From assembly GCF_019279795.1 (NCBI RefSeq), contig NC_056730.1, forward strand, positions 614,517,890 through 614,581,889: a stretch of 64,000 bases of DNA. The letters run 5' to 3'. The position numbers and the translations under genes were made by a program. Position 1 is the first letter of the stretch. Each line of letters starts with the position of its first letter. The notes under the pieces are model-generated. The model had not been told where the DNA came from, did not search any database, and saw nothing but the letters and a program-made list of their open reading frames with translations. Shown here piece by piece: positions 35,166-46,939 of this stretch. This DNA is from Protopterus annectens. Taxonomy: Eukaryota; Chordata; Ceratodontiformes; Protopteridae.

Positions 35166-35218
35166 TGCCCATGGGCAGATAGCCTAGTACTTACCTATGA
35201 ACCTATGAACCTATGTAT

Positions 35219-35943
35219 CCATACAGATCATTTACACCACTTTTGTACAGAATGAAAAGAATGGGATTCCATAATACTCTGCACTGTATTCACTGTCTTG
35301 TACTGTGATTGAGCCATATACATTACTATATGATACATCTTGGTAATCATCATGACATTCTGCTTTACACAAAGCTTACAAGGAGTGTATTGAATCCCAC
35401 AGCTTCAGTATTCATTTCTGATGCCAAAGTCCCTCAGGGACACTATGCAGTTAGAAATTATGAGATATCACAAAGTCCCCAAGCCTTTGGAGGAGTTCTT
35501 GGATGTATCACTGGATATTTTATTTTAATTTGAAGTGAAATAGTGTATTTTGCTCAAAGAAGTGCTGATTGTGTATAGTATTTTACTTAGGAGACTCATA
35601 TGTCACACTATATTTAATGGCATAAGAATCTTAGTTCACTGGGTGATCATCTAACTTGCCCAGTAATTTACCACTGCCATACCCTCCATTGTAGACCACA
35701 GAATTTGCTAGATAAGCTGGCTGATTTTGCTGGAAATCTGGTCACTTTGCTGGACGAAATAAATTAAGGCAATGGTCTGAATGTTGCTATGCCTCCAGAA
35801 GCCATATGATTCTACATGCTCTTTTGCACATTTTAGGTGTTCACATTTAAGCATTTATTTCAGATTTGTTAACTGGGTAAGTAAGCAATTTTGCCTAAAC
35901 TTTTACAGTCATGAATCATGTCAAAGGCCAAGACATAATATCA
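35219..35943. other. No gene seen
   Basis: AT-rich sequence with short open frames and no family motif. Confidence 0.4.
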
Positions 35944-36171
35944 TGGGTGGCACAGTGGTGCAGTGGTTAAAGTTATTGCTTCACAGCAAGAGGTTCTCCA
36001 GTTTGATTATTGGCTGGGGTGCCTTGTGTGTGGAGTCAGCATGTTTTCCCTGTGTTTGCATGGGTTTCTTCCCACATTCTAAAGACATGCATCTGGAGTG
36101 TTTCTTCCCAGGGCTTTGTTGAAAATAGGCTCTGTCCTAGTTGGACTTTCCTGGTCAAGTGTTAAATAAAT
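35944..36171 (+). mobile_element. tRNA-derived SINE, fish-type
   Basis: It opens GGGTGGCACAGTGGTGCAG and GTGGTTAAAG (A-box region), then CTTCACAGCAAGAGGTTC, an eroded B box (AGTTTGATTA), then TGTGTGGAGTCAGCATG, TTTGCATGGGTTTCTTCCC and AAAGACATGCAT. These blocks are the ones I recognise from a tRNA-headed SINE common in fish genomes. About 230 bp. Its tail is unlike the CR1 octamer tail, so a different partner LINE is implied. Confidence 0.75.
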
Positions 36172-36820
36172 TAGAACAGACAAAGACACATAGTAATAAC
36201 AATATACATTTGAAGCAATACATACTCTCATTATTGCTACAATGCAGAATATTTACTAAGACATATAAAGTCTAGGCTGAGCCCTCTGTTGATTAAAAAC
36301 TGTAACAAGAATTTGTAGGGATATCCTCGATGCATGCAGCAGATAAAAAGTTATATATGCATTTCAGAACCTATTCAAGTTTTCTCTGAAAGGCAGTGAA
36401 TTCCTGTAGTGCCCCTTTTTTAGGTAGCCAGATATATCTGGCTGCAATGTTTCTGGTAAAAATGCAAGCATAACTTCTTCATTATGCAAAAAGTATGAGG
36501 TTTGTTTTTATGAATCTTATTAGTCAATGATGGTTAATAGTTTAATCATAATGTTATGGTTTAATGAAGTCAAAATGTGATTATTTGCTCTTCTTAGGAA
36601 GCTAAGATAATGTCACAAAAATGCTAGCAAATAAATTAGGTGGTAACTCTACAGGTGTCCAAAGTGAAATTCCTTCAGGGTCACTTGCCCGAAACACAAG
36701 ATACAGAAGAGCACAAAAACAGTTACCTTTTCCAAAGGAAAGTAGTGCCAGTGAGGTTTCTAAGTGAATGCTTTCTGGGGAGATTTTTTTCCTTTCTTTA
36801 AATTGGTATAACTGTGGAGC
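36172..36820. other. No gene seen
   Basis: AT-rich, no motifs recognised. Confidence 0.4.
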
Positions 36821-37047
<227 letters not shown>

Positions 37048-37048
<1 letters not shown>

Positions 37049-37944
37049 TATTTATAAAGTTCACAGGGTATGGAAGGCTTTCTCCTTCCATTGGGGGTCC
37101 CAGGGCTCGCTCCCCTGCGGAATAAAAAGAAGAAAAACACTGGCAGATAACTTTTTTTGCCTTTTTGTATTCCAGACATAAGTTGTTGGTGTTTCTGATG
37201 CATGTGGTTTTATTTACCTTTTGATATTTTAAACAAGCCAGATAGACTCGGGGTGAGCAACAGGTTGGTAGCATGGAAAAAAACAATGGCTTGAATGATA
37301 TCATTGGTATGATAAGTCAAAGCAAATATAATCTATGCAGATAAAACCAGTGGAGTACCGCAGGAGTAAAAACAAGAACTAATCTTTTTTCAGTGTCTAT
37401 GGTACATAAATAAATAAGAGACACTGAAGGAGGTTTAGAATAAAACATCTGCCATTTCACTCAAAGCAAAAAGATATAATTAATGTTGGCACAGAAGACG
37501 GTGTAGTAAGGCTTAAAGTGGACTTTGCAAGACAGCAGACAACCTAAATTAAATGCAAGCATGCAAAATAATGCATCTAAGAAGGAATTACCCAGTCAAT
37601 GAGTAAGCCATCGATCCAAAATAAGTCTGTGTGACTACTCTTAAATAACTAGATGTTTTATCTTATAAAGGTCTCAATCTATACTCAGATAAAGATAATC
37701 CCTGGGATTCAGTAAGGTTCTGTGCAAGAATAGCTTGTTCCTGCATGGAAACAACCATTTAAGAGCAGCATGGCAGTGCGTCATGCATATTAATGAAGGC
37801 GCGCTGCTTCTGCTCCTAAACAGACATGGAGCGTAGATGAGTGCAGGGGGTGTGTCTGAGAGCAGAGCTCTCACAATACACATGCCCGTGCACTTAAGAA
37901 ATGCCGTTCGGCAATTACAATGAAGAATTCTCATGGGAGGTTGC
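37048..37944. other. No gene seen
   Basis: No exon, repeat end or RNA gene recognised. Confidence 0.4.
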
Positions 37945-38250
37945 ATACCTCCCAACTGTACAAATATTCACAGAATGCTCAGATTTGTCACCCATACAGT
38001 TGGCCTGTACCCCATTTGTCCTGGGAAATCACTGGGATGATGTCAGGATTGAAGCCATTAAATAATGGCATACATGAGAGTCTCAGATACCGAATCTCTC
38101 AGGAAATGTATATTAAAACAAATCCTGTTACTCTAGCAACTTTCCCAAGTTTATAAGAGCAATATTTAAAATATTTTCATAGTTGTACCTTATTTTGTCA
38201 AGCTTTGTCCAGATATATTGCATGAAGAGGTTGAGAGGTATGGGGGGTTG
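37945..38250 (+). repeat. Dispersed repeat D, copy 1
   Basis: Shares blocks in order with the two tandem units at 42.9 and 43.6 kb: CATAC(T/C)CCTCAACTGTAC-like, a GGGATGAT(G/C) block, AATAATG(G/A)CATACA, ACTCTAGCAACT and GAGAGGTATG. Non-coding. Family unknown. Confidence 0.6.
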
Positions 38251-38457
38251 CTAGGATGTCTGCCAAATGTGCAGATGTACACAGAAATCCACAGCAATAA
38301 GTCAAACCTGTCCCTTCCTAGAGAAAATAGCACTAGTAATTTTTTTTAGAAATTATGTTTTATCAAACAGGTTAAATTTAACCGTAGCTGCGTGGGTTTG
38401 CCCATTGCTTAGCTATGCATACTGTAGCTTAAATAGCACAAGAAGATAAATAGCAAG

Positions 38458-38545
38458 ATACAATTAGTGCTGCAATAGTGTAGTGGTTAAAGTGTTTGCT
38501 TTTTAAGCAGCTGTTCATGGTTTGATCCTCACTGTAATAAATTCT
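38458..38545 (+). mobile_element. tRNA-like SINE head
   Basis: ATAGTGTAGTGGTTAAAGTG (A-box-like) and CATGGTTTGATCCTCACTG (B-box-like GGTTTGATCCT) are spaced as in a tRNA gene. No body or tail family recognised. Confidence 0.5.
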
Positions 38546-38576
38546 CTTTTCCATATGAAATCAATTTATGAACATT

Positions 38577-38730
38577 TTTTTGTTGTATAACCTACTAAAT
38601 AACATATATTTGTGAACAGGAGTACTGCATTAAGTGCAGATGTGAGGTGTCATTGTAATAATGTGGTAAAATCCACAGATAAACACAAGTATCCCATGCA
38701 GTATACATACACATGAATCAGGGATACTAA
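38577..38730 (+). repeat. Dispersed repeat E, copy 1
   Basis: Starts TTTTGTTGTATAACCTACTA and includes AGATGTGAGGTGTCATT and TACACATGAATCA. A second copy lies at 41,508-41,655. Together the pair brackets the truncated CR1 and a hairpin module. Confidence 0.8.
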
Positions 38731-38734
38731 ATGA

Positions 38735-41035
38735 AGTTATGATGTGTGATCAGACCATAAACTAATCACTCTGGATGTCCACACCCCACCACCACCCCCA
38801 ACTAAGGAAACCACAGTAAAAAACTTCTCTAAAGCAAACTTCACCTTACTTTAGACAGAGGTGGTAAGTTTCACAGCCCCCACGCTAAAGGATAACGCTG
38901 CCCAAGATGCAGAAACCTTTACAAATGCACTCTATGAGCACCTACAAGGATGCATGGATCATGCCATCCCTAGCAAAACCAAGACTCACTCCTCTAAGAG
39001 AAGGAAACCAGTTTGGTGGACCCCTGAAATAAACAGACTATACAATAGAAGGAGGAAACTAGTTCAGGAAAAAAGCAAATACCAAGAAGGAAAGACATCC
39101 TTGATCAGTATCAGTAAGAAACTAAGGTACCTCATGAAATCATCCAAGGCTATCTTCGAAAGAAAAATAGCCAAGGATTCAAAAGATAACCACAAAGCCT
39201 TCTTTAGCTATGTTAAGAATCTAAGTGGCAACTCACAGATATGCACTGAACTAGTGCAAAATAGCACAAAATATACTGAACCTACTGATATTGCCAACAT
39301 CCTGGCAGATAGATTCAGTGCAAACTTCACCCCCCACTCACCACCAAAAGGGCCCACAACAATACTGGAAAAGTGCAGTGCCCCAGAAATCACAGACGCA
39401 CAGGTGAAAACAGCCCTTTCAAAAGCCAAAAACACAGCATCAATGGGACCAAATGGTGTCCCAGGCTGCGTCTTGCACAAACTACAAAATGAAATAACCC
39501 CCCACCTAAACACGCTGTTCAACCTCAGCCTCTCTACAGGCTATGTGCCCATAGAATGGTGAACAGCAACGGTTATTTCTCTCCACAAAGGAGGGGCCAC
39601 AACTGACCCTGGTAACTATCGTCCCATAAGCCTGACTAGCCTGGTCTGCAAGGCTATGGAGCGCGTCATCATGGAACTCATTAACAAACACATTGGGAAC
39701 CTCCAAACACTTGACCTGACCCAGTTTGGCTTTGTTAAGGGCAAATCATGCCTACTAAACCTGGTTGACTTCTTTGAGACAGTCACCAAGGCCATAGACG
39801 AGGGAAAGGTGGTTCACACAGCCTACCTTGACCTTGCCAAGGCTTTTGACACCCTTCCCCACTCGGGTATTACAGAAAAACTTATCAGTCTGAACATAAA
39901 TCCCTACGTCACGAGATGGGTTGCCAATGGGCTTACAGACAGAACTCACACGGTAAGAATAGCGGGCTCCAGGTCCGACTCTAAATGAGTCACAAGTGGT
40001 GTCCCACAAGGCTCAGTCCTGGGACCCCTACTGTTCGGCATATACTTCTCAGAAGTACAGGTAAACACAGGAGGACTATGGCTAGCCAAGTTCACTGATG
40101 ACTACAAACGGGGAGCCATAATTGACTCTCCGGCTGACACGGACATCCTCCAAAAGGGCCTTACTGAGATGGACACCTGGTGTCAAAGTCATGGCCTCAA
40201 GCTAAATGCCAAAAAATGCATAGTCATCCCATTTGGGAAAAACAATACACCCACGAATTACCACATAGGTGGCAGCCCCCTTAATACAGAAGAGGTGATA
40301 AGAGATCTAGGGACCCAAGTAGATAGTAATCTCTCCTTTGACAATCATATTGCAAAGTAGTTAGGAAATCCTTCTATCTGGCCCATCTAATTACTAAAGG
40401 ATTCTTATCAAGAAATAAAGAGGTTACAGTGCCACTCTACTCATCACTCATTAGACCCATCATAGAGTACAATGCCCCATTTGGGATGTACCTCACAAGA
40501 TACTTCCAACAGCTGGAAAGAACACAAAAGTACCTCACCAAGAGGATTACTGGCCTCAAACATATGTCCTATGCAGCCCGACTGAAAAAACTCTGGCTGT
40601 ACTCAGTGGCATTTCACTTACTAAGAGGTGATCTCTGCCTGACTTACAAAGCCATGTCTAACTCAGAATTGATGGACATGCTCCACCTAAATTAATCCAA
40701 TTCACTGCGAGCCACACACTCTAGTGAGCTAAACCTTGCCACAATGATAAATAGAACATGCTGGAGGGATAGATTCCTGTAACAGAGACTCTCCATGCTT
40801 TGGAACAAAATTCCAAATTACATCAGGCAGAGCCCCTCACTAACACTCTTTAAGAGAAACCTTGACGAGTGGATGGGTAACAGAAAATACACCCCTGGGA
40901 TGACTTCATTGGCTCTGTTTGACAGAGGATCAGTTAATTAATCAATGGGGCAGCGAAAGCCAACAAACTTTGGCTAGGGTTATAAATGCCCTCGGGCAGA
41001 TAGCCTAGTACCTACCTATGAACCTATGAATGATA
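38735..41035 (+). mobile_element. 5'-truncated CR1-like LINE (B3)
   Basis: Begins in the endonuclease C-terminus (RSDHKLITLD at about 38,750) and runs through RT to the full 3' UTR, ending GGGCAGATAGCCTAGTACC and CCTATGAA octamers at about 41,030. Confidence 0.9.
38750..40960 (+). pseudogene. CR1 ORF2 fragment (connector + RT), several stops
   Basis: Blocks: connector with KPVWWTPEINRLYNRRRKL, LSKAKNTASMGPNGVPGC, an IEW followed by TGA (other copies have EWRTAT), NYRPISLTSLVCKAMER, QFGFVKGKSCLLNLV, YLDLAKAFDTLP, a TGA within SDSK.VTSGVPQGSVLGP at about 39,986, F-T-D-D catalytic box (about 40,096) with both Asp retained, TWCQSHGLKLNAKKC, and a frameshift near 40,360. More stops lie near 38,853 and 40,693. 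Clearly inactive. Confidence 0.85.
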
Positions 41036-41116
41036 AATCCATAGAATGCCCAAATCTATCACTTTCCCAAGATCCATGTTTCATTACTTTCTAAATTAGT
41101 GCAGGGGTAAGTGGAA

Positions 41117-41295
41117 GTAAGCACTTTTAAGCGGTAGTAAGCAGGTTTAATCCTGTTTGCATGGGGGTAAGCAATGCACACACAGGTTAAGCAATTTTGA
41201 AGCTAACTCTCTATAAGCATATTTAACCAGAAGTTAGCATTGCTTACCATCATGCAAACCCATGCAAACCTGCTTACAACTGCTTAAAAGTAACT
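41117..41295. repeat. Hairpin (MITE-like) module, copy 1
   Basis: Left arm 41,117-41,176 and right arm 41,237-41,295 are inverted repeats: AAGCACTTTTAAGC / GCTTAAAAGTAACTT, GCAGGTTT / AAACCTGC, and TAAGCAATGC / GCATTGCTTA. The loop is about 60 bp. Arms this long with no ORF fit a miniature inverted-repeat transposon. Confidence 0.75.
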
Positions 41296-41329
41296 TAATC
41301 ACTCTGTATTCAACAGCCCCTGTTCTTCC

Positions 41330-41425
41330 CAGCAATAAAATAAACAGGTCTTGCAGGTCTTCAACTGAAGACCCTGTACACTACAGTCACAGCAGTTAAC
41401 CAGTAAGTCATTACAGCTGTACATA
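41330..41425 (-). mobile_element. tRNA-like module next to hairpin, copy 1
   Basis: Minus strand: AATGACTTACTGGTTAACTG (A-box-like) and AGGGTCTTCAGTTGAAGACC (B-box position, eroded). The order hairpin then tRNA-like is repeated at 45.45-45.81 kb. Confidence 0.45.
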
Positions 41426-41507
41426 AAATCGAGATATACCCAAACAGATCCTCACTTAGCAAAATCACAATTTACATGTGAAAGGAATCTATAAACAGTT
41501 TTATGTT

Positions 41508-41655
41508 GTATAACCTACTACATAACATATATATGTGAAGTGGAGTACCGCATTAAGTCCAGATGTGAGGTGTCATTTTAATAAAGTGGTGAAATCCCCC
41601 AATAAACCCAAGGACCCCATACAGTGTACGTACACATGAATCACAGATACTAAAA
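41508..41655 (+). repeat. Dispersed repeat E, copy 2
   Basis: Matches 38,577-38,730 along its whole length with scattered substitutions. Confidence 0.8.
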
Positions 41656-41698
41656 AAATATATAACATGTAATGAATGATAAATCAATGCTAAACAGC

Positions 41699-41870
41699 AA
41701 ATAGTGTACAAATTTAAAAATAAGCAATGCTAAGCATTGCACACCTCTACTTACTTGGTGTAAGCAATGTGTAGCCCAGCTAAATCAATTTGCCCATCGG
41801 TATACCCCTTTAAGCAATGTCAACCTTAGTTAAGCAGGTTTACCCATAGCTTAGCATTTTTAAAACCATC
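41699..41870. repeat. Diverged hairpin-family sequence
   Basis: Repeated TAAGCAATG(C/T) and GCTTAGCATT motifs in both orientations, related to the hairpin arms at 41.1 and 45.5 kb but without clean long arms. Confidence 0.45.
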
Positions 41871-42584
41871 CAATCATGGCAAAGTGCAGGAAATTGGCCA
41901 TATTTAAACCCCACATGTGGGAATACATCTCATAACTGGTTGCAGCTTCCTCCTGCAGGCACTATGGCTAGTGTCAGAGAAGGATCGCTCTTCTGAGCAC
42001 AGCGCTGGGGCATCCAGGAGTCCAAAGTCATGGCAGGACTCCTTGTAAAAAACCATGAAGAAAGTCTGCTGCAGCGCCAGTACCAGGGTTCCCAATATAA
42101 AGTGGAAGCCTGGGACCATCTCACCTGTGACCTCACCAGTGCCACTGGCATCCCTCAAACTGGTGAGCAGATCAGGCATCACTATGCCGACCTGAAACAG
42201 AGGAAGAGGGAGCTCTTGGATCAGTGGATTCAAGAAGTTATGCAGGTGGGTGATGTCCTAGCCATGTGTAAGTACTCATCCTACTACCTGTTTAATAACT
42301 GCCAGCTCATGTATATTATGGATAGGTATGGCTAAATATTGCTCTTATGTCTCTCACAGTGGCAGCAGAGTGGGCTGTGAATCAGGATGCCCATACCTGT
42401 AGGCTGCAGAGGCTGCATCATGAGGCAGGTTAGTAATAATCTTGCATGTACTGTCATAAGAAATAAATCTAAAAGTAGTCGAAAGTTAACTGCCAGTATA
42501 AAACCTGTATTGTGTATGGCATGTAACGAATAAACCAGACAATATGGCAGGAAGAGTCTCATATAGATTGCATGTAAATAAAAG

Positions 42585-43318
42585 GGTAACAGCCTGGCAA
42601 AAAAGGTCTAACTCCTGGACTGCTTGTGTTTACTCTGGTATCATATGGTAATGTAGTGTTGCAATCTCTTAATAGTACTGTTGTATTAAGCACTGTTACC
42701 CACACTGTGCTACATAAAGAAAATGTGTAGGAATGTCTGTATACGACTGTTGTAATCACAAGGTCATATTGTACAACTGAGAGAGAGACTTAGACAGAAA
42801 ACAGTGAAAAGATAAACAACATAATCCAAATAACACCCTCAACTGAGATATAAACTGTTGCATTTTTAGCACACACAGCCATGGTTCAAATCCTCGGAGT
42901 GGTAGTAAGCTATATGCTGAATCATACCCCTCAACTGTACAGATATTGTCAGACAGTTCAGATAATTGGCTTAATTTTCCTGCCTGTCACACTGTCCCCC
43001 TGGCAAATCAGTGGGATGATCCCAGATGTTTAGGCAGCAAATAATGACATACAACAGATTGTCAGACATCATAACTGTCAGACATATATCTATAAGAACA
43101 AACCTGTCACTCTAGCAACTCACCAAAATGTTATGAGAGTAATATGCAAAGTATGTCCCATCTTCACCCCCATGTTGTGAGGCTATGACCAGAGTATGTG
43201 CAGTAACATAGTGAGAAGTATGTGCATAATAATAACGTGGAATCTTGTAATATGTGTGGCAACATTCAGGTAGTGTTAACAAACATTCCCTCCACAGGTC
43301 TGTCAGATACAAAAAGTG
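42585..43318 (+). repeat. Intron tandem repeat D, unit 1
   Basis: About 730 bp, followed immediately by a second unit (43,329-44,033). Shared blocks in order: GGTCTAACTCCTGGACTG / GATTGAAATCCTGAACTG, CACA(C/T)TGTGC(T/C)ACATAA, ACAGCCATGGTTC, CCTCAACTGTACAGAT, CAGGTAGTGTTAACAAACA. Both lie in the predicted 2.1-kb intron of the Myb/SANT-like gene. Confidence 0.85.
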
Positions 43319-43328
43319 TGCCTAGAAA

Positions 43329-44033
43329 TAAAAGATTGAAATCCTGAACTGGTACTTTTTAGTCTGGTATTTTATGGCATTGCTAGTTTTGCAGTTTCTC
43401 TGAATAATAAGGTATTAATCATCACTGTCATCCACATTGTGCCACATAATGAAACTGTCTAGGAAACCCTGTGTAAGAGTGTTGTAATTACAAGGTCAGA
43501 TTGTAAAACCATGGGAGACTTATAGACTAAAATCAGAGAAGAAATATACAGCAATATCTATATAGCACACTCAACTGTGATGTACACTGTTTTATTTTTA
43601 GCAGACACAGCCATGGTTCGAATTCTGGGAGTGGTAGTAAGCTGTATGCAGAATCATACTCCTCAACTGTACAGATTTGTCCAGAATGTCCAGATAACTG
43701 GCTCATATCCACTGCCTGTTACCCTGTCCCTCTTGAAATCCAGTGTGATGATCTCTGACATTTAGGCAGCATTTAATGACATATAACTGACGGTCAGACC
43801 TGTAAATATTCAGAAAATGTATATGAAAACAAACCTCTCGTAGAAACTCACCAAAGGTTTATGAGGGCAATAGACAAAATATGTCCCAGTTTGACCTGCA
43901 TGTTGACAAGACTTGCTCAGAGTGTGTGCAAGAAGAGATGGAGAGGTATGTGCATAACATCAACCTGGAAACTGGGAATATGCTTAGAAACAGTCAGGTA
44001 GTGTTAACAAACAATACCTCAACAGGTATACCA
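43329..44033 (+). repeat. Intron tandem repeat D, unit 2
   Basis: Partner of unit 1. It contains GGTTCGAATTC at 43,616, a perfect-looking Pol III B box, within CAGCCATGGTTCGAATTCTG. Unit 1 has the eroded GGTTCAAATCC at the same place. The repeat may therefore include a tRNA-derived head. Confidence 0.8.
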
Positions 44034-44886
44034 GGTAAGAGGTGTATACTGCAGGTAAAACACAGTTCACGCATATAGTTGTCTACAACCATACCACTGT
44101 CCAAACTAAGGCCATAGGGTAGTGTAATAATACCTGTAAGGTACAGATTAAAGCACTAAGAAAGTATTGAGAACTACAGGGATATACAAGTTGTTAATTT
44201 ACATCTTTCTATCCCCCCACCATATCTGCAACAATAATCTAAATACACAACTCAATGTGTATGTGTACAATTAAATCTACTGTTGGGACATATGTCCTAT
44301 TGTTTTGAGAAATATTGAAATTTGTTTCTATGCATGTGCCATGTTGAAATACTCCCATATTGGTGGCATGCTGCCATCAATGTACCTGCATGCTGTTGCA
44401 ATAACCACTGTGGTTCCATATATGCATGTGTTCTGTTTGCTATGTGACTTTTCCATATCTAGTGTTTTGGGTTAATGGGAATATCTATGCATGCTGCTAT
44501 ACCTAATCCTGGAATGTGTTGACTATTACTAACCCACATATGTTTTAAATTGAAACACCATAGCACATTTGGGAAGGCCGATCCCAGCAGACCCACATAC
44601 CCCACCTCATCTGGCCATGGCACCAGGCACAAGCATGTCTGGGGCCCACCCCGGGACCTCCTCGTCTGCTGGTCTTGCACCACTTTTGGGTGGAACCACC
44701 TCAGTGGATGGGAGCAGGCATGGACAGGAAACCATCACCTGTCGTCAGGTCCAGGAACTGGTGTGTAGTGAGCTCCACAGGGAATTCGGAGATATGCTAC
44801 GCCAGCTTGAGTGCCACGTGGCACAGGTAGAGGATCAGCCTGCCCCTCCTACTCAGCCCCCAGCGCACCCACCTTTGGGGCTGTGA

Positions 44887-45430
44887 AGGTGCAGTGATGA
44901 CCTCAGTCCCACTGTTCCCATTTGGTGGCTCAAGGGCTTCCAACTTCCAAACACCCCTCCCCATCCAAGCTGTTTACCCCCACATGTGTCATATAGTGAC
45001 CCTATATGCTGTCTTGTCTGTCGTGTCTGTCTTGTCTGTCATTCTATCCAATCTACATCCCCAAATATACCTACTATCCCTCCCCAACATCCCACTCTCA
45101 CCGTAAAAAAAAAAAAAAAAAAGGGCAATCTGTTCCCCCCAGAAAATCTTGCCTCATATATAGCTGTCCATTTTGCACACATGTCCACTGGACAAATGTA
45201 ATCTGGCCTAACTGGCTTCACAACATGTTATTGTTGTCCTCACCCCTCACTCAGGGGTATGAGTGTCCAAATCTACCTCAAAATCAGTGAATATGCACAG
45301 CTGTTGCTGTAGAAGTATTGGGCAGCTACAGACCTTCCCTACACCCATACTGCATATCCCTAGCTATTTTCCCTACTGTCGTTCCCTCTTTATGCCCCTT
45401 TTTCACCACTTTTCTATCAACCCATTTCTT
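44887..45430 (+). other. 3' flank of H2 gene
   Basis: Contains CTATATGCTGTCTTGTCTG, a poly(A)18 run at about 45,105 and CATATATAGCTGTCCATTT. The same order occurs inverted at 53.7-53.95 kb and, decayed, at 2.5-2.78 kb, so it belongs to the transposon family. Confidence 0.5.
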
Positions 45431-45450
45431 TTAAAGAAATTAGCATGGGG

Positions 45451-45640
45451 TAAGTGGGAGTAAGCACTTTTAAGCAGCAGTAAGTGGGTTTAATCCTGTT
45501 TGCACAGGGGTAAGCAATGCCTACATAGGATAATCAATTTAGATGCTTACTGAGTGTAAAAATATTTAACCAGAAGTTAGCATTGCTTACTGTCGTGCTA
45601 ACCTGTGCAAACCCACTTACAACTGCTTAAAAGTGCTTTA
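45451..45640. repeat. Hairpin (MITE-like) module, copy 2
   Basis: Arms 45,451-45,520 and 45,580-45,640, about 85% complementary by eye, equivalent to the module at 41,117-41,295 and in the same orientation. Confidence 0.75.
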
Positions 45641-45714
45641 ACCACTCTGTATCCAATCTGTGTACAATCTGTTCCCCAAAACAGATCTTGCCCCATATAT
45701 AGCTGTCCATTTGT

Positions 45715-45812
45715 TCTGCCCAGCAACAAAATAAACAGCATTTGCAAGTCTTGAACCCAGGACCCTGCATACCATAGTCAAAGTGATTTACCACTAAGCC
45801 ATATCAGTTATG
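45715..45812 (-). mobile_element. tRNA-like module next to hairpin, copy 2
   Basis: Minus strand: ATGGCTTAGTGGTAAATCAC (A box) and GTCCTGGGTTCAAGACTTGC (B box GGTTCAAGACT), the best-preserved copy. Homologous to 41,330-41,425. Confidence 0.6.
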
Positions 45813-45888
45813 CATAACTAATGTTTTCGCAAACATATCATCCAGCACAGTCATTCAACAGTACAGGAAGTGTATTTATATATGTAGA

Positions 45889-46070
<182 letters not shown>

Positions 46071-46189
46071 AGAACACAACAAATACATGTATGACTAAAG
46101 GCACCATTAATGGGGATGAGGGGGCCCAATCTAAGTACATCTTGTAATTATTGATATCATCACCTTCCCCGCAGCCAAACAGATCTGGT

Positions 46190-46275
46190 GTGCAACACAA
46201 TACCAACACTTGCAAATACCATACCCAGGACCCTACACAACATAGCCACAAGAAGTTAATAGTAATCCATCCCAC
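46190..46275 (-). mobile_element. tRNA-like module, copy 3
   Basis: Minus-strand TGTAGGGTCCTGGGTATGG and ACTTGCAAATACC blocks match copy 2 at 45.75 kb, without an adjacent hairpin. Confidence 0.45.
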
Positions 46276-46374
46276 CTGTACGATGTCAGAATGGTATCAG
46301 TAACATATCATACAGTACAGTCTGGCTACCATAGGGAATATACAATGTGGAAGCAATAAACATCCCAATGATAC

Positions 46375-46413
46375 ATATACACACACACACACATATATAT
46401 ATATATATCTATC

Positions 46414-46486
<73 letters not shown>

Positions 46487-46500
46487 GCACACATATACAT
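46375..46500 (+). repeat. Compound CA/TA microsatellite
   Basis: (CA)n then (TA)n with ATCT and ATGT interruptions. Confidence 0.9.
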
Positions 46501-46939
46501 ATATTACTATATAGATATGTATAGGAAGATACATATTTAGAGGGTGCAAAGCATATTGAACAGCCAGTATTCGTACAGTTGCCACTTTTTAAAATGGACA
46601 GTGCATGATTCTCTCATACAAAAGACAATTATTGCATGAAACATATGACACTACACACAGGTTTGCATACATAAGAAATGTTTATTTGTGTACTATTACA
46701 GTTGTATATGCCATGTCATATAGCTGTTAGGTGTTTGAAATACATACTAAATGAGTAATGCAACTCTCAAGCAAATCATTTTATACAATAATCCGAAAGC
46801 ATAACATATGTTGCTGTCCAGGCCAAGGCCTTCAAGTAGTACAACAGTAAAGAAACAGTGGGCCAGAAGATAACAAGCAATCAACAGTAAGTAATGCAGA
46901 TGTAGTTTAGCAGCCTCTAATTATATTCTGTACTCAATA
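46501..46939. other. No gene seen
   Basis: AT-rich spacer up to the pseudo-LTR of P3. Confidence 0.4.

Larger units (their letters stand above)
28060..35218 (+). mobile_element. Full-length CR1-like LINE (B2) split by a Penelope insertion
   Basis: Leader 28,060-28,299, ORF1 28,300 to about 29,230, ORF2 about 29,290-32,118, and 3' UTR from 32,119. The UTR is interrupted at 32,148/32,149 and resumes at 35,154 with GGCTTATAAATGCCC, GGGCAGATAGCCTAG and CCTATGAA octamers ending near 35,218. It is the only copy with all parts. The start codon is degenerate and ORF2 has a nonsense codon and a frameshift, so it is not autonomous now. Confidence 0.9.
41964..44886 (+). pseudogene. Myb/SANT-like transposon gene, three-exon model (H2)
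   Basis: Exon 1 (ATG 41,964 to about 42,250) encodes a Myb/SANT-like helix domain: SLLQRQY..SQYKVEAWDHL, TSATGIPQTGEQIRHHYADLKQRKREL, the pattern of accessory DNA-binding proteins of Harbinger-type transposons. Exon 2 is 42,360-42,428 (CTCTCACAG acceptor, GTTAGT donor, 69 bp). Exon 3 (44,564-44,886) is a Pro/Thr/Ser-rich region then a helix QVQELVCSELHREFGDMLRQLE and a stop; exon phases agree (1 nt + 2 nt). A TGA at 41,994-41,996 interrupts exon 1. The exon 1 donor is unclear (a GTGATG fits the phase). No DDE transposase is in the window. Confidence 0.6.

Noticed and set aside
38577-41655. Repeat E copies as target-site duplication of the B3 CR1
   Set aside because: The right copy lies about 470 bp beyond the CR1 end and a hairpin module intervenes, so it does not abut the element.
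43610-43630. Functional tRNA gene at the GGTTCGAATTC box
   Set aside because: No cloverleaf arms or A box at proper spacing could be drawn; a SINE-like relic is more likely.
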